64,000 nt of DNA from Drechslerella dactyloides (lineage: Eukaryota > Ascomycota > Orbiliomycetes > Orbiliales > Orbiliaceae). The notes beneath the pieces were generated by a model. That model was not told the origin of the DNA and ran no database searches. It saw nothing but the letters and a program-made list of their open reading frames with translations. Position 1 is the stretch's first letter, and each line of letters begins with the position of its first letter. Made by a program: the position numbers and the translations under genes. The stretch is taken from the NCBI GenBank assembly GCA_020064725.1, contig JAGTWJ010000003.1, forward strand, positions 2,604,001 through 2,668,000, written 5' to 3'. Below, in pieces: positions 46,777 to 58,795 of the stretch.

Positions 46777-48669
46777 ACGTATTCCACAAGCGAGCGAACA
46801 CCCCAAGCGAGCGAACACCCTCCCCACCCCACCTTAACAAAAACATCACCTTTACTACCATACTACTGCTAAAATAACACAGAAAATCCATGCTGTGCTA
46901 GCCTTAATCCTTAAGATACCTTTTAATAAGTTTGGATATTATGGTTGGATTTACTATAGTAGTTATAGTGTAGTATTTTCTCAAAAATAGCTTCTAGCTG
47001 GGGGTTACTCTGGTGGTTTGAATATTTTATCTGTTTATTTTGTTTATTTATAATATTATTATTTAGGATTTTATTAGCCTGGTGTATGATAAGTGTGCTT
47101 CCTTGCTGTATATACTGTTTTTTTATCTGCTAGTGCTTAGATAGTACTTGGTTTGTAGAGTATAGTATTGTATTCTCTACCTATATAAATATTAGTTGAT
47201 GTATTATTATCTATATTCTTTTAGTGAACTAGTCTATAGTAGTTAGTAATAATGTTGAAAAGTTATTTAGATATTAGATAATTTAATTTTTAATAAGTTT
47301 TGATTGTAAGTTAGTTTCTAAAGGGTTTATTAGTATTTTTATTGTTTAGGTAGCTGCTGTATATATAGTATTAGGGTGTGAATTCACTGGGGTAGGTGTT
47401 GGTAACTGAATATTTAGCTTTGAGAAAATCTTATTAGGATTGTAAGGTATAATCTTAGTTCTAGCAAAGCTGCTATGTATATTTTTAGGTGTTATTGTAG
47501 TAGTAAATGTTTTATGGAATCTAGAAAGGAACTCCAGCTTACTGATATGGTTGATATTTGTGTGTATTAAGTTTTTTACCTAGTGATTATATGTCTGTTT
47601 TAATGGTTTAAAGTATCCAATATTTAATAACTGAAGAAGATATAAAGAATGTGGTGGTATATAGATTGTAATAATTTTATATTTTTAATAATAAAGCTTG
47701 AAAGTAATTGAATGATGGCTTTTATGGTTATTTAAAATTAATAGCTGGTAGTTTGAAATGTAGTGTTGTACTGTAAATTAATTGAAGTGTTTTATTTACT
47801 CCATAGTAAGCTTGTTTATTATCTAGCTATTATTAGAGAATACAATAACCCAGTCCTTTAATAAGCTAGTTTCTATATATCAACTAGTTAGATAGTATTT
47901 ATTAGTTAAGATAATAAATAATAATATTGTTTAATCTTCTACACATATCTTCTGAATAATTGTTACTCATTCACAATTCTCAGATTATACCAACTTTATT
48001 TTATTATAGATTTTGGTACTTATAACAACTATAATAAAGGAGATTATACTTATTACAAAACCTATCTCATCAAAATTATATATATTATTATTTACAATAT
48101 TATATTTGGTTTTTACAGCTTATATAAGCTGTAACTAATTACTAATAAATTTATAATCTTTATATTTAACCCAATAATAGTTGTATTTTTTGGATAAATA
48201 TATTTAAAGCTCCAGACAACATTTTACAAAATTTACTGTTTAGTTTTTGTCAACACAACACAAACTATCACCAGCACACATCAATAGCAACTAATTAGCT
48301 ATATCTTTTATATTATTTAATCTAGGATAAAAAGATTATATATATAATTTAAATATATATTAGACAATAATATCCTTTTTTAATTATATAAGATTCTATG
48401 ATTTCAATATACTATCACTCCATAAAAAACATCTATTACACTAATAAACAAAAATTATTCAAAGAATATTATATAATTTAGCTACTACTACAATACTTAA
48501 TTTTTTATTTTTTTCTAAAACTCTAATAACTAAGATTATTTAGGATTTAATTATAAAGACCATCATTATAATAGTTATAGATATAGATAATAATAAAGAA
48601 GAAAAAGGGGTAAAGTCACTTAGTGAGGTGTTCACTCACTTAGGGTGTTCGCTCGCTTGTGGAATACGT
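46777..48669 (-). mobile_element. Fot1/pogo-type DNA transposon, copy C (defective)
   Basis: 1893 bp, flanked by TA (46775-46776, 48670-48671). The terminal inverted repeats of about 45 bp contain two AAGCGAGCGAACACC units at offset 11 and spacing 17; Fot1 and Pot2 elements are known to be about 1.9 kb with TIRs of about 44 bp and TA targets. Reverse-strand reading shows decayed DDE transposase homologous to copy B, e.g. the segment whose complement lies at 47380-47410, corresponding to B's ACCTACCCCAGT region. Many stop codons, all explicable by C/G to T/A change. It has the same length as copy B, so decay was by substitution only. Confidence 0.88.
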
Positions 48670-48671
48670 TA

Positions 48672-50536
48672 AAGATTTTTAAAATAAATTATATAAAAGA
48701 TAAGAGTTAATTTATATATAATAATTATTATTTAATAATAGAGGCTGTCTTATTTATAAGTAAAAATAAATAAAATATAATTAATTTAAAACTTTTACTA
48801 AACTATAATAATTATTTCTTCTATATAAATTAATCTATAATTATCTAGAATAATTTATAAGTCTATATTATAGCTATAAAATAAGCTATAAAATAAAAAA
48901 TAAAGAATAATCTAGATATTATAAAATAGTTTTAAAAGAAGAAGTTAAAGAAGAATTTAAAAAATTAAGTTAGGTAGGAGAAATAATGATATAAATATTA
49001 TAATTTATTATTTTATAATATTAAAAATTGCTGAAAATTCTTCTTAAAAAAAAATCTATAAATAAAAATAAAAAATAGATTATAGTTTAGTTTAAAAAAT
49101 TAATATACTAGTTTTTAGGTTATTTTTTAAAGGTTTATAAGGCTATTTAAAAGATTAATTTATAAAATAATCTATAAATTAAATAATATATTAATTTAGT
49201 AGCAATAGACTATATCTTATTTTTTTAAAAAAAATTTAATAATCTGAAGTTAGTAAGATAGAAAAAATATATTACTTTAAATAATAATTCTAGAATAATA
49301 ATATAAAAAATAAATATAATTTTAATTAATATATAATAAATTTAAATTATAATTTAAAATATTTTATATATTTTAAAGATAAGAATAAATCTTTTTTTAA
49401 TTAATAACCTGCTAAATATAGATAATAAATATATTACTTCTAAAAAAAGCTATAAACTACTAATTGTAGATAATAGTTTAATTAGAATAATAAAATAAAA
49501 TATAATATATAATTTATATATTATAAAAGAGATTTTAAATATAATTAATAATTTAGTTTAACCTTTAGATTAATTTATTACTGCTTTTATATTACTCTCT
49601 TTTAATAATATAGAAATTGTAAAATCTAATAATCTATAAAAAAAATAATCTAGCTAAATAATATAAGAAACTAAGATATTTTAATTAGTATATTATAAAA
49701 TAAATCCTAAAATAATTGGATATTAAACTAGAGATTAGTAAATTAAATTATAAAGTATATATATTTAGGAAAGCTATAATAATATATAATAAAATATAGT
49801 TTATTTAATATACTAAGGAATTACTGGAATTAATATATATTAATTTTAATAAATTATAGACAATACTTTTATTTTATAAATATTATATAAATTCTATTAA
49901 TAGGATTTTGTAATTTTTTTAATATATAGCTTATTTTATATATAATAAAATAGGATTTATATAAATTATATTTATAAAAAATAGGAAATATTTTAATTTA
50001 TTATTTAAGATGTTTGTTAAAAAATAAAAAAATAACTATTTATATTTTAAAATATATAAAATCTGTCTTAATAATACTAGGAAACTAGTTTTAATAAAAA
50101 TCTAAATAATTTATAAAATAAAAAATATAAAGATTGAAAATAATATATCCTATTATTTAGAATAGAATAAGACTATAAAATAAATAATTAGAATAATCAG
50201 TTATAAAGTATTTACTATGTTAATTGATTTAAGATTTTTTAAAATATTTTAAACTAAAGTTAGTTAAATAGTAATATATTTATATAATAAATTATTTTTA
50301 ATAAAAAAAATATTTATTTAAAATTTTTAAAAAGTGAGTAAATTAATTTAACTATATTAATTATTTTTAAAATAGAAAATAATATATATTTTAAAATATT
50401 TTATAAATTATTTTATAGAAGTATCTTTATATATAATTTTCTGTTATTTAACTACTATATATATGTAATATTATTTAAATAGTAAAAAGCTAAATAAACT
50501 ATATAATTAAAAACTTAAAAAGATATCTTTATTAAA
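48672..50536. other. Ultra AT-rich remains between copy C and E2
   Basis: About 1.9 kb of nearly pure A/T with stops in all frames. Short AAGAAG-type purine runs around 48950-49000 hint at former coding DNA, but no domain can be recognised. It is probably an older element that C, E1 and E2 entered. Confidence 0.4.
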
Positions 50537-50538
50537 TA

Positions 50539-51636
50539 ACGTCAATGATAAGCGAACGGATCAGACAAGCGACCGGATCACCCCACTCAGTCAAACACCC
50601 CACCAAACACCTTTTATTTAATATTATAATAAATATCTATTATAAAATTATAAAAAAAAATACTTTAAAATAAATATATATTCAAAGAGATTAATTATCA
50701 TTTTTTTAATTTTTTAATATTAATATTAAATTAATAATAATTATTTTAAATATTATAAAAAACAACACAAACTTTTAGGTGTTTGACTGTAAATATCTAA
50801 GTAATTTATAAATAAAAACTTCTAAAAATTGAAGATATAATAAATTATTATATAATCTAGGATTATAGAGAGTTCTAGCTTATTATATTAAAAATTAGGC
50901 TTTATAAAGGTGGCTAAAGTTGGTACAATACATCCAACTATTTTTTAAAAAATTATATATAAAATATTATAAAAAAATTTTAAAAAAATTTAGTTTAATT
51001 TTAATATATTAAAAATTTATTATTTTATTTTTTTGAAATTTTTTTATATATTATATAATTTAATATTAATATTTTTAATTTCTATTATAAAAAATTATAA
51101 AAAATTGAATTTTCGACAAAAAAAATTTAAAAAAATTAGAAAAATTATAATTTAATCTTATTTAATCTAATATTAATTTTTTTAATTTTTTTTATAATAT
51201 TTTTATATATAATTATTTAAAAAAATAGCTGGTGTGTTGTTGGTGTGTTGTACCAACTTTAACCACTTTTATTAAGCTTAATTTTTAATATAATAAACTA
51301 AAACTCTCTATAATCCTATATTATATAATAATTTATTATATCTTCAATTTTTAGAAGTTTTTATTTATAAATTACTTAGATATTTACAGTCAAACACCTA
51401 AAAGTTTGTGTTGTTTTTTATAATATTTAAAATAATTATTATTAATTTAATATTAATATTAAAAAATTAAAAAAATGATAATTAATCTCTTTGAATATAT
51501 ATTTATTTTAAAGTATTTTTTTTATAATTTTATAATAGATATTTATTATAATATTAAATAAAAGGTGTTTGGTGGGGTGTTTGACTGAGTGGGGTGATCC
51601 GGTCGCTTGTCTGATCCGGTCGCTTATCATACACGT
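50539..51636. mobile_element. Foldback element E2 (full-length palindrome, TA target)
   Basis: 1098 bp, flanked by TA (50537-50538, 51637-51638). Ends begin ACGT and carry AAGCGAaCGGATCA and AAGCGACCGGATCA units 17 bp apart. As in E1, the two halves are inverted copies (axis near 51087) and GTCAAACACC occurs four times in alternating orientation (50590, 50778, 51389, 51576). The inner arm sequence is related to that of E1 (compare 50918-50945 with 45780-45805). The right arm has an extra 11-bp duplication (TGGTGTGTTGT twice near 51230). No coding capacity. Confidence 0.85.
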
Positions 51637-51638
51637 TA

Positions 51639-52089
51639 TATATAAATTATAAAGTAATTTAGAGTATAGAATATAACTTATAATATAATTTATATGATTT
51701 ATAATATTAAAATAATAGAAAATTTCTTTTTTATAAGAAAAAACTTTATAAAATATTTTTTAATATAAAAAAAACTATTGGTATAATAATAAATAATATA
51801 TTATCTTAATTAAAATTAAAGAAGTAATTATAAAATAGTTTATAGCTAGTAATAGTTTAAAAGATATTTTTTATATTTAATAAAAAAGATTAAAAAATTT
51901 TATTAATTAAACTACAAACTAATGTAATAAAAGATTTTAGAGAATTAATAATTCTATTAAAAAATTTGAATATAAATAAATCTTAGTCAGATTTTAAAAT
52001 ATTAAGTGCGCAAACAAAGAGCCTCTCATATCATTTGACGAAATCGACGAAACACAATAAAATTAGATCATTCGAAAGCGCTTGAAAAA
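51639..52089. other. AT-rich stretch ending in a CpG-containing leader-like segment
   Basis: 51639-51990 is featureless AT-rich DNA. From about 52003 the sequence changes (TTAAGTGCGCAAACAAAGAG, GACGAAATCGACGAAACAC) and keeps several CpG. The words TTAAGTGCGCAA recur at about 53940, so this may be the 5' end or a 5' monomer of the + strand LINE, cut off from the rest by the inverted LINE insertion. Confidence 0.4.
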
Positions 52090-52106
52090 CTTAATAAAAT
52101 ATATTA

Positions 52107-53925
52107 TTATTATTATTATGAATCATACTGCATGCAACCTTTCGGTTATGGCAGGTGGAAGAAAATTAAATATAAAATGTGTATAAATGAAAATTAACAT
52201 ATATGTGTGTTTTTCCTGTTTCTTTTGTTATTAATTAATTAATTAGTTAATTAATTAATTTTGGATATTATTTTAAAGATTTTTAATCTTTTTTAGTCTT
52301 TTCTTTTTGTTTTATCCTTTTTTCTTTAAGTGGATATGTTTTGTATTATTTATAATGTTTATTTTTGCTGTTTATCACAATTTATCTTATTTAATATTAA
52401 TAATATTAATTGGTGGATTTTTAATCTTTCTTAAGATTATCCTATTTAATTTTATTATTAATATTAACTTTGTAATTATCTTTTCTTTTAAAGAGTATTT
52501 TTATATTATTAAGATATTTTTCCATTTATATTAATCCATTCTTAGTAAATAATAATATATTAAAATTAAATAATATTTTCCTTAATTCTTTTTTCATCTC
52601 TCCTCTCTTTTTTTTATAATATTTATATCCCATAATAAGATATTTTAGTGTTTACATTATAATACCATAATTATAATATTTATTTAGAATATCTAAATTT
52701 GGTATTTTATATAAATAATTATTAAACATACTGTATCCTGTCCTTAATTACATTATTAATAAAATAAATTTAATATTGTTATTTTACAATATTTTATTTC
52801 TTTTAAATTTTAATAAATTATTATAATCTATTTTTTTTTTTATGTTTTTGTTATTATTCTTACTATTCTATTAGACTTTTTATTTTATTTTGTTTTTTTA
52901 GATATACAAAAAAGTTGTATAGGCTTTTTTTTAAAATTTTAACACCTGATTTTACTAATCTGTTTGCTTTTTTATTTCTGTATATATTATTGTGCCCAGG
53001 ACACTAATTTATATATATTTTTATTTTATTAGCATTTAGCTCTTCACTAATATTCTATATTTCTTTAATAATGTTTTGACCTAGTCCAAAACATAAGAAT
53101 TTTATTTTTTATATTACAACTTGATTATCTAAATATAAATATATATTATTTATGTTTTTATTCTATAGTAATATTTTTAATGTTTTTTTAAAAGCTATTT
53201 ATATAGTAATTAATTTAGCATTATATATTTTTATTAAATCTTCTAGATTAATTTTTATTTTGAAAATTGATTTATTATTAATTTTGCTATATATACCAGC
53301 ATCTGTTGATTTAATATCTCCTTCCAAATTTAATAAAGAACTATCTATATAAATAATTAAATTCTTTTTTGAGTTTAATTTTAATTTATTTATAATGTGT
53401 TATCTTGCCTCTATTTCTTTTGGTTTTTTATTAATATTTATATTAATATTATTTTTAACCCATGGAGAGTTTATTTCTATATTAATATATTTAATTTTAG
53501 TGTATGGAGTAATTAGATAATTTATTCTTGATAGAATAAAATCTAATAAAGTTTGGTATATCTTATTTCTATTATTATCTTTTTTATTTTTATACTATTT
53601 TAAATATTGAATATTCTCCTCTCTACTAAAATAAAATTCTGGTGGGACCGATTCTGGTGTTCTTAATTTAATTGGATGATTTTTATTAAGATATAATGAT
53701 CTTAAGGTATATTGTCTTTGTAGACTATTAAGCCTAATTTCTGATGGCAAGATAGAAGCTTCAACTTCCAATAAATGAATTGGTGTTGTTTTATATGCTC
53801 TATTAATTTTTCTAATTATTTTATTTTGTAAGATGTTAAAATCTTTTAAAAATGATTTTTGATTTTTCCACCAGATTTTGGCACCAAAATCCGAAACGGA
53901 GTAAACACAGCTTTTATACAATTGT
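52107..53925 (-). mobile_element. 5'-truncated Tad-like LINE copy with 17-bp target-site duplication
   Basis: The minus strand carries the 3' part of a LINE: the C-terminal domain of the polymerase ORF, a long AT-rich 3' part, an AATT run (52232-52262) and a final TAA/ATT repeat tail (52104-52120). CTTAATAAAATATATTA occurs at 52090-52106 and again at 53926-53942, a perfect target-site duplication. Its 3' end (GCATGCAACC, TGCATGC and the TAA tail) matches the + strand LINE end at 63480-63560. The abrupt start within the ORF is the usual 5' truncation of LINE retrotransposition. Confidence 0.85.
53595..53921 (-). pseudogene. C-terminal end of LINE polymerase ORF (truncated)
   Basis: A 108-codon open frame (YKSCVYSVSDFGAKIWWKNQ, KIIRKINRAYKTTPIHLLEV, LQRQYTLRSLYLNKNHPIKL) matches the region after the reverse transcriptase in fungal Tad-type LINEs, which ends in PPEFYF. 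It is the best preserved LINE coding piece in the window and served to recognise the interrupted + strand copy. It cannot be functional because the catalytic parts are missing. Confidence 0.8.
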
Positions 53926-54959
53926 CTTAATAAAATATATTAAGTGCGCAATCTAATTCACGATCGTGATTTCATAATCACGATAGCAATATATCAAAAA
54001 TTTACAATCATCTACACATACAAAAATCAGGGGCAACACTAAAAACACTAAAAACACCATCTTTAGGTAAATCTATTTTAATTAATAGATTTACCCACTA
54101 ACTTGTCATTAAACAAAATAAATCTAATAAATACTACACCCAAACCAAATAAGCAATATCATACACAATCAATCAAATCTATACAAATAGAAAAAACTAA
54201 AACTAAATTAATTTAAGAAAACTAAGATTTAATTATCTTGATCACAAAACAAAAAGAAAAAATAGATAACCTGGAAAAGCAACTAAATAAAATCCAAAAT
54301 AAAAATAAAAACCAAATAAACATACCAAAAACATACACACAAACTACAAATACACAAACAAAATACCAAAAACATCAAAAACACAAAAAACACTAAAAAC
54401 AACAAATCTACCAATTAAACAACAAAGATTAATTATTCCACAAACAACAAACAATAAACCAACAATAAATCTAAATATCTATTAAACAAAAATAAATAAT
54501 ATCCTTAAAAAACAAGAGAAATCCCAAAATAAAATAATTACAAGAATCTCAACAAATAAAAAAAACAATTTAATATTAATTATACACCAAAATACAAAAA
54601 ATAAAAACATCCTCAAACACAAAAAAGAAATATACAAGAAATTAATTAAAATAGACCAATATATCCAAAAACTAATAAAAATAACAAAATAGAAATTTAT
54701 AATAATACACAAAATCCAAATAAATTAATTTTAAAATAAAAAGCAATTAATTACTCTAAAAAACAAAATAAAAAACAACAATATCTATAAACTAACAAGA
54801 ATACTAAGATAATTAATACCAGAAAACAGACAAACAAATAAATTTTATTTCTCTATAATATTAACAACAAAAACAACAAAAATAACAAAACAAATACTAT
54901 ATAATAAAGGATTATTCTTAAACAAAGAATTCCTAAAAACAAAGAAATATTATTTTATA

Positions 54960-55075
54960 TATTTAAAAAACCAATACACAAACTACCAAAATTTTGGACA
55001 TTTAACTATAACATATATATTTACAAATATATATAAAATATGCTTTTTAGAATATAAAATATACCAACATAAATA
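54960..55075 (+). pseudogene. LINE ORF1 zinc-knuckle relic
   Basis: The reading NYQNFGHL at about 54976-55003 corresponds to the CxxCxxxGH type zinc knuckle of LINE/gag ORF1 proteins, with Cys changed to Tyr as expected from G-to-A mutation. Stops follow. No other ORF1 features can be read with confidence. Confidence 0.45.
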
Positions 55076-55229
55076 TAATAAATATAATATAAAAGATAAA
55101 ATATATTTATATAGTATTTTAAAATATATTTATTATAAAAAAAAGCATACAACAAATTTATAAAATTATAAAAAACTAAAAACATTAAAAATAAAATTTA
55201 ATATAACTTAAAAACAAAACTAAAACCAA

Positions 55230-55990
55230 GACCAAAACCACAACCAAAATAATAATATTTAAATTATTTTAATATAGAATAAAATAAAATATATATAATA
55301 TAATTGCAATACATCATCTAATATAATATAAAATATTTTAAATTCTACAATAAATAAAATAGATATTTTATTTTTATAAAAATCATAGATTTCAAAAAAA
55401 TTAACAACAATAAATATTAATAGTTTTACATCATTAATACCAAATACAACAAAAAGACTAAAAATAATTATATATTATTCTAATCTACTCCTATACAAAA
55501 TTAATAATCAAACAAACTTAATTAATAACAAAAATTACTAAATTATTAATATTAAATCAAAAGAATTTAGTAAAATCCAAATAATTAATATCTATAACAA
55601 AAAATACTAAACAGACCAAAACAATAAATTATATACAATAAAAAAATTATTTAATAAAATAATCAAATTTATCAACAAAAGATATTTATTAATTAAAGAT
55701 TTTAATACCCATCATTATTTATAAAATTCTAAATACAAGAAAAGTATCCAACACAAAAAATTAATAAATATTATTGAAAATAAAAATCTATATTTAATAA
55801 ATAATTCCAATATTCTAATTTATTATTTTAACAAAAGGAAGAACTTATCTATTTTAAATTTAACATTTACAATAATTCAAATAAATTTATTTATTGGAAA
55901 ATAGACAATAAATAATAATTTAAATATAAAATCAGACTATAAGATTATCTCATTTAATATATATTCCTAAAATAATAATTATTTAGTTAA
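55230..55990 (+). pseudogene. LINE AP-type endonuclease domain relic
   Basis: LIKDFNTHH at about 55689-55715 corresponds to the GDFNxHH motif of AP-like LINE endonucleases, and later SDYKIISF corresponds to the SDHxxI motif. Spacing fits. Interrupted by several stops. Confidence 0.6.
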
Positions 55991-56399
55991 TAACCCATTA
56001 TCAACAAATAAATATAATTAAAATAAAATTAATTAAGAGAAATTTCAAAAAATATTATTAAATTTAAATAAAGATCTAGATCAAAATAATAACTAGAATA
56101 AATTATTATTTATCTTAAATAGTGATAATAATAATTTAAAACAAAATTTAAAACAAGCTGTAAATTTATTTCAATAAAATATAATTAATATAGTAGAAAC
56201 ATCAACACCAAAATTAATTATAATATTAAAATCAAAAGTTTGGTAAAATAATAAAATAAATATACTAAGAATAAAAATAAAACAAGTAAAAAAGCAATAG
56301 AAACAAAATAAAATCTAAGAATGATAGAATTTATTTAAACTTAAATAAAATAATTATTTTAGAGTAATAAGAAGAATTAAAACTAAAAAGTGGACAGAT

Positions 56400-57355
56400 T
56401 TTTTAATAAACACAAAAGATAAAGAGATCTTTAAAGCACTAAATTATATAAAACTATTTAAAATACAAAAAATATTAAATCTAAATTTTGAAAATAATCT
56501 AGCAATAAGGTTTAATAAAAAAATATAAATATTTCAAAAAATATTATTTCTAAAGCTACCAAATTATCTAAAATCTAATAATTTATTTAAAATAAAAGAA
56601 CAAATAATCAAAAACACAATTAAATAAGAAAAAATTATAAATAAAAAAATTAAAAAAATTATTTTTATATTAAATTCAAAAAAAACACTAGGCCCAAATA
56701 GAATTAATTTTTTATATTTAAAAGAAATATATAAAATAATACCAAAAAAATTTAATAATTTATTTAAAAGATTATTAAACTATAAATACCACCTAATATA
56801 TTTTAAATAAATAATTAAAATAATTTTACCAAAACCCAATAAACTAGATTATAGTATCTTAAAAACTTATAGAATTATAAATCTTTTAAACTATTTAAAA
56901 AAAATATTAAAAAAAATAATAATTATAAAATTAGTATATATCTTAAAAATAAAAAATATTCTATATTATAAACAAATTAGGGGTAAAAAACAAAAATCAA
57001 CTATAGATACTATATTATCTTTAATATATAATATAGAAGATACAAAATCAAAAAAATTTAAAACTTCTATATTATTTTTAAATATAAAGAAAGCTTTTAA
57101 CAATATTTCAAAAATAAGATTAATTAAAACTATTAAGAATATAAGATTTCCAAAACAATTAATTAATTAGATTAAGAATTTTATATCAAATAAACAAATT
57201 AAGTTTGCTTTTAATAAATAAATAAAAAAATTAAAACTAGTTAAAATAGGAATATTTTAGGGTTTATTTATATCTCTAATTTTATTTTTATTATATTTAA
57301 CACCATTATTTAAACAATTAAAATAAAAATATAATAATATCAAAATACCAAGTTA
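56400..57355 (+). pseudogene. LINE reverse-transcriptase domain, 5' part
   Basis: Readable motifs: LGPNRINFLYLKEIYK (fingers entry), IILPKPNKLDY, YRIINLLNYLKKILKKI, and SILFLNIKKAFNNI (motif A, where D-x-x-x-A-F-D is now N-x-x-x-A-F-N). GIF-stop-GLFISLILFLLYLTPLF follows (motif B). The frame then reaches IPSY, the first residue of the Y-x-D-D box, where the 249-bp MITE is inserted. Confidence 0.75.
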
Positions 57356-57357
57356 TA

Positions 57358-57606
57358 ACGTCAACAATAAGCGACTGGACCAGACAAGCGACCGGACCAC
57401 CCCCCTTGTATATTTCTTTAATTTAATATAAAAAAAATTTAAAAAAATATTTTTAGATTTGTAATAGTTTATATAAACAAGATTAATTTTATTCTAATTT
57501 TAAATTAATTATTGATTAAGTTATCAATAAAAAGTGTTTTGGTAGGGTGTTGGTTTATATGGGGTGGTCCGCTCGCTTGTGTGGTCCGCTCGCTTGTGGA
57601 ATACGT
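57358..57606. mobile_element. MITE E3 with hybrid termini, inserted in the LINE RT active site
   Basis: 249 bp between TA dinucleotides (57356-57357, 57607-57608). The left end (ACGTCAACAATAAGCGACT) resembles foldbacks E1/E2; the right end (inverted, ACGTATTCCACAAGCGAGCG) resembles Fot1 copies B/C. Yet both ends carry the same inner word GGACCA after the AAGCGA core, in two copies 17 bp apart. The interior is AT-rich and non-coding. Confidence 0.82.
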
Positions 57607-58229
57607 TATTGATAATATTACTATTATTGTAATTAATAAATTAATAAAATTAAATATAATAAATTTAAAAAATGTGTTAGAAACTGTATTTAATTAGGTA
57701 AAGAATAATACAATAGCCTTTGATAATACAAAATCTAAATTAATATATTTCTATTTTAATTTAGAAAAAAATAATAATAATAAAGAATATAATTTGGTTT
57801 TACCAAACAAAACAATAATTAAATTATTTAATACAATTAGATAACTTAGAATTTATTTAGATAGAAATTTAAAATTTAAATTCCATGTTAAAAATAAATT
57901 AGCAACTATAAACTAAATATTTAATTATATTAAAGATTTAGTAAATTTAGAAAAAAAATTAAACTTAAAAATATTAATATAATTATATAAAAGTTGTGTT
58001 TACTCTATTTCAGATTTTGATACCAAAATCTGGTAGAAAAATCAAAAATTATTTTTAAAAGATTTTAACATCTTACAAAATAAAATAATTAGAAAAATTA
58101 ATAAAGCATATAAAACAACACCAATTCATTTATTAGAAATTGAAGCTTTTATTTTGCTATTAGAAATTAGGCTTAATAATCTACAAAGACAATATACCTT
58201 AAGATTATTATATCTTAATAAAAATCATC
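57607..58229 (+). pseudogene. LINE RT domain 3' part and C-terminal domain
   Basis: After the MITE the frame resumes IDNITIIV (rest of the Y-x-D-D box, second Asp now Asn), NVLETVFN, then LGIYLDRNLKFKFHV-like text, YSISDFDTKIW, FNILQNKIIRKINKAYKTT and LYLNKNH. The last residues match the intact frame of the inverted copy (53595-53921). Fot1-A enters at the TA between NH and IKLRTPES. Confidence 0.75.
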
Positions 58230-58250
58230 TAACGTAATCCATAAGCGAGC

Positions 58251-58790
58251 GTGCCACCCAAGCGAGCGTGCCACTATTTACCATCGACGCGTTTTTCTAC
58301 CTTTATGCTATATTACTCCACAACAACCACAATAGCCGCCAATTTAATTGAATCTAGAGTTATACTTACTCTTAAAACTATAAAAAAAAATAAAAAATTA
58401 AGTATTCAAGCTACTGCTAAGTACTATAATATCTCTTGAATAATAATTACCTGCTAATGTAACAGCATGTCATTACAATATAATACCATACCCAATTCAT
58501 AAAAGCTTATAATTTTAGAAGAGGAGGCTATTATCTAATATATATTCAAGCTGGCTTCATAATCATTTTATCTTAGGTTGTTTAATATAGAAAATATGGC
58601 TAATCAGCTGTTCTCTATATATAATAGTAATAATATACTATATATCAGTAAGAATTAGGCTACTAACTTTATTAAACACTACTCAGAGTTTAAGATATAT
58701 CTATTTTAAAAGTATAATTATTAGTAAGCTAAATATAAAGATCTTAAGTTTATTAGGGGTTGGTTCTAGCTTATATAAGCTATAAAAACT
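58251..58790 (+). pseudogene. Fot1-A transposase, N-terminal part
   Basis: The first 62 codons are open (58251-58436), followed by stops. The text matches Fot1/pogo transposases: an N-terminal helix-turn-helix (KTIKKNKKLSIQATAKYYNI), then the CENP-B-like second DNA-binding helix region (EEEAIIQYI, ENMANQLFS). It is cut by copy B shortly before the catalytic domain. Confidence 0.75.
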
Positions 58791-58795
58791 AAATA

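Noticed and set aside
45400..51636. Inverted arrays as CRISPR or a centromeric satellite
   Set aside because: Single palindromic elements with TA target duplication and transposon-type termini explain them; no repeat-spacer order.
54482..54712. 76-codon hydrophobic minus-strand frame
   Set aside because: Antisense of the A/C-rich degraded LINE ORF1 region.
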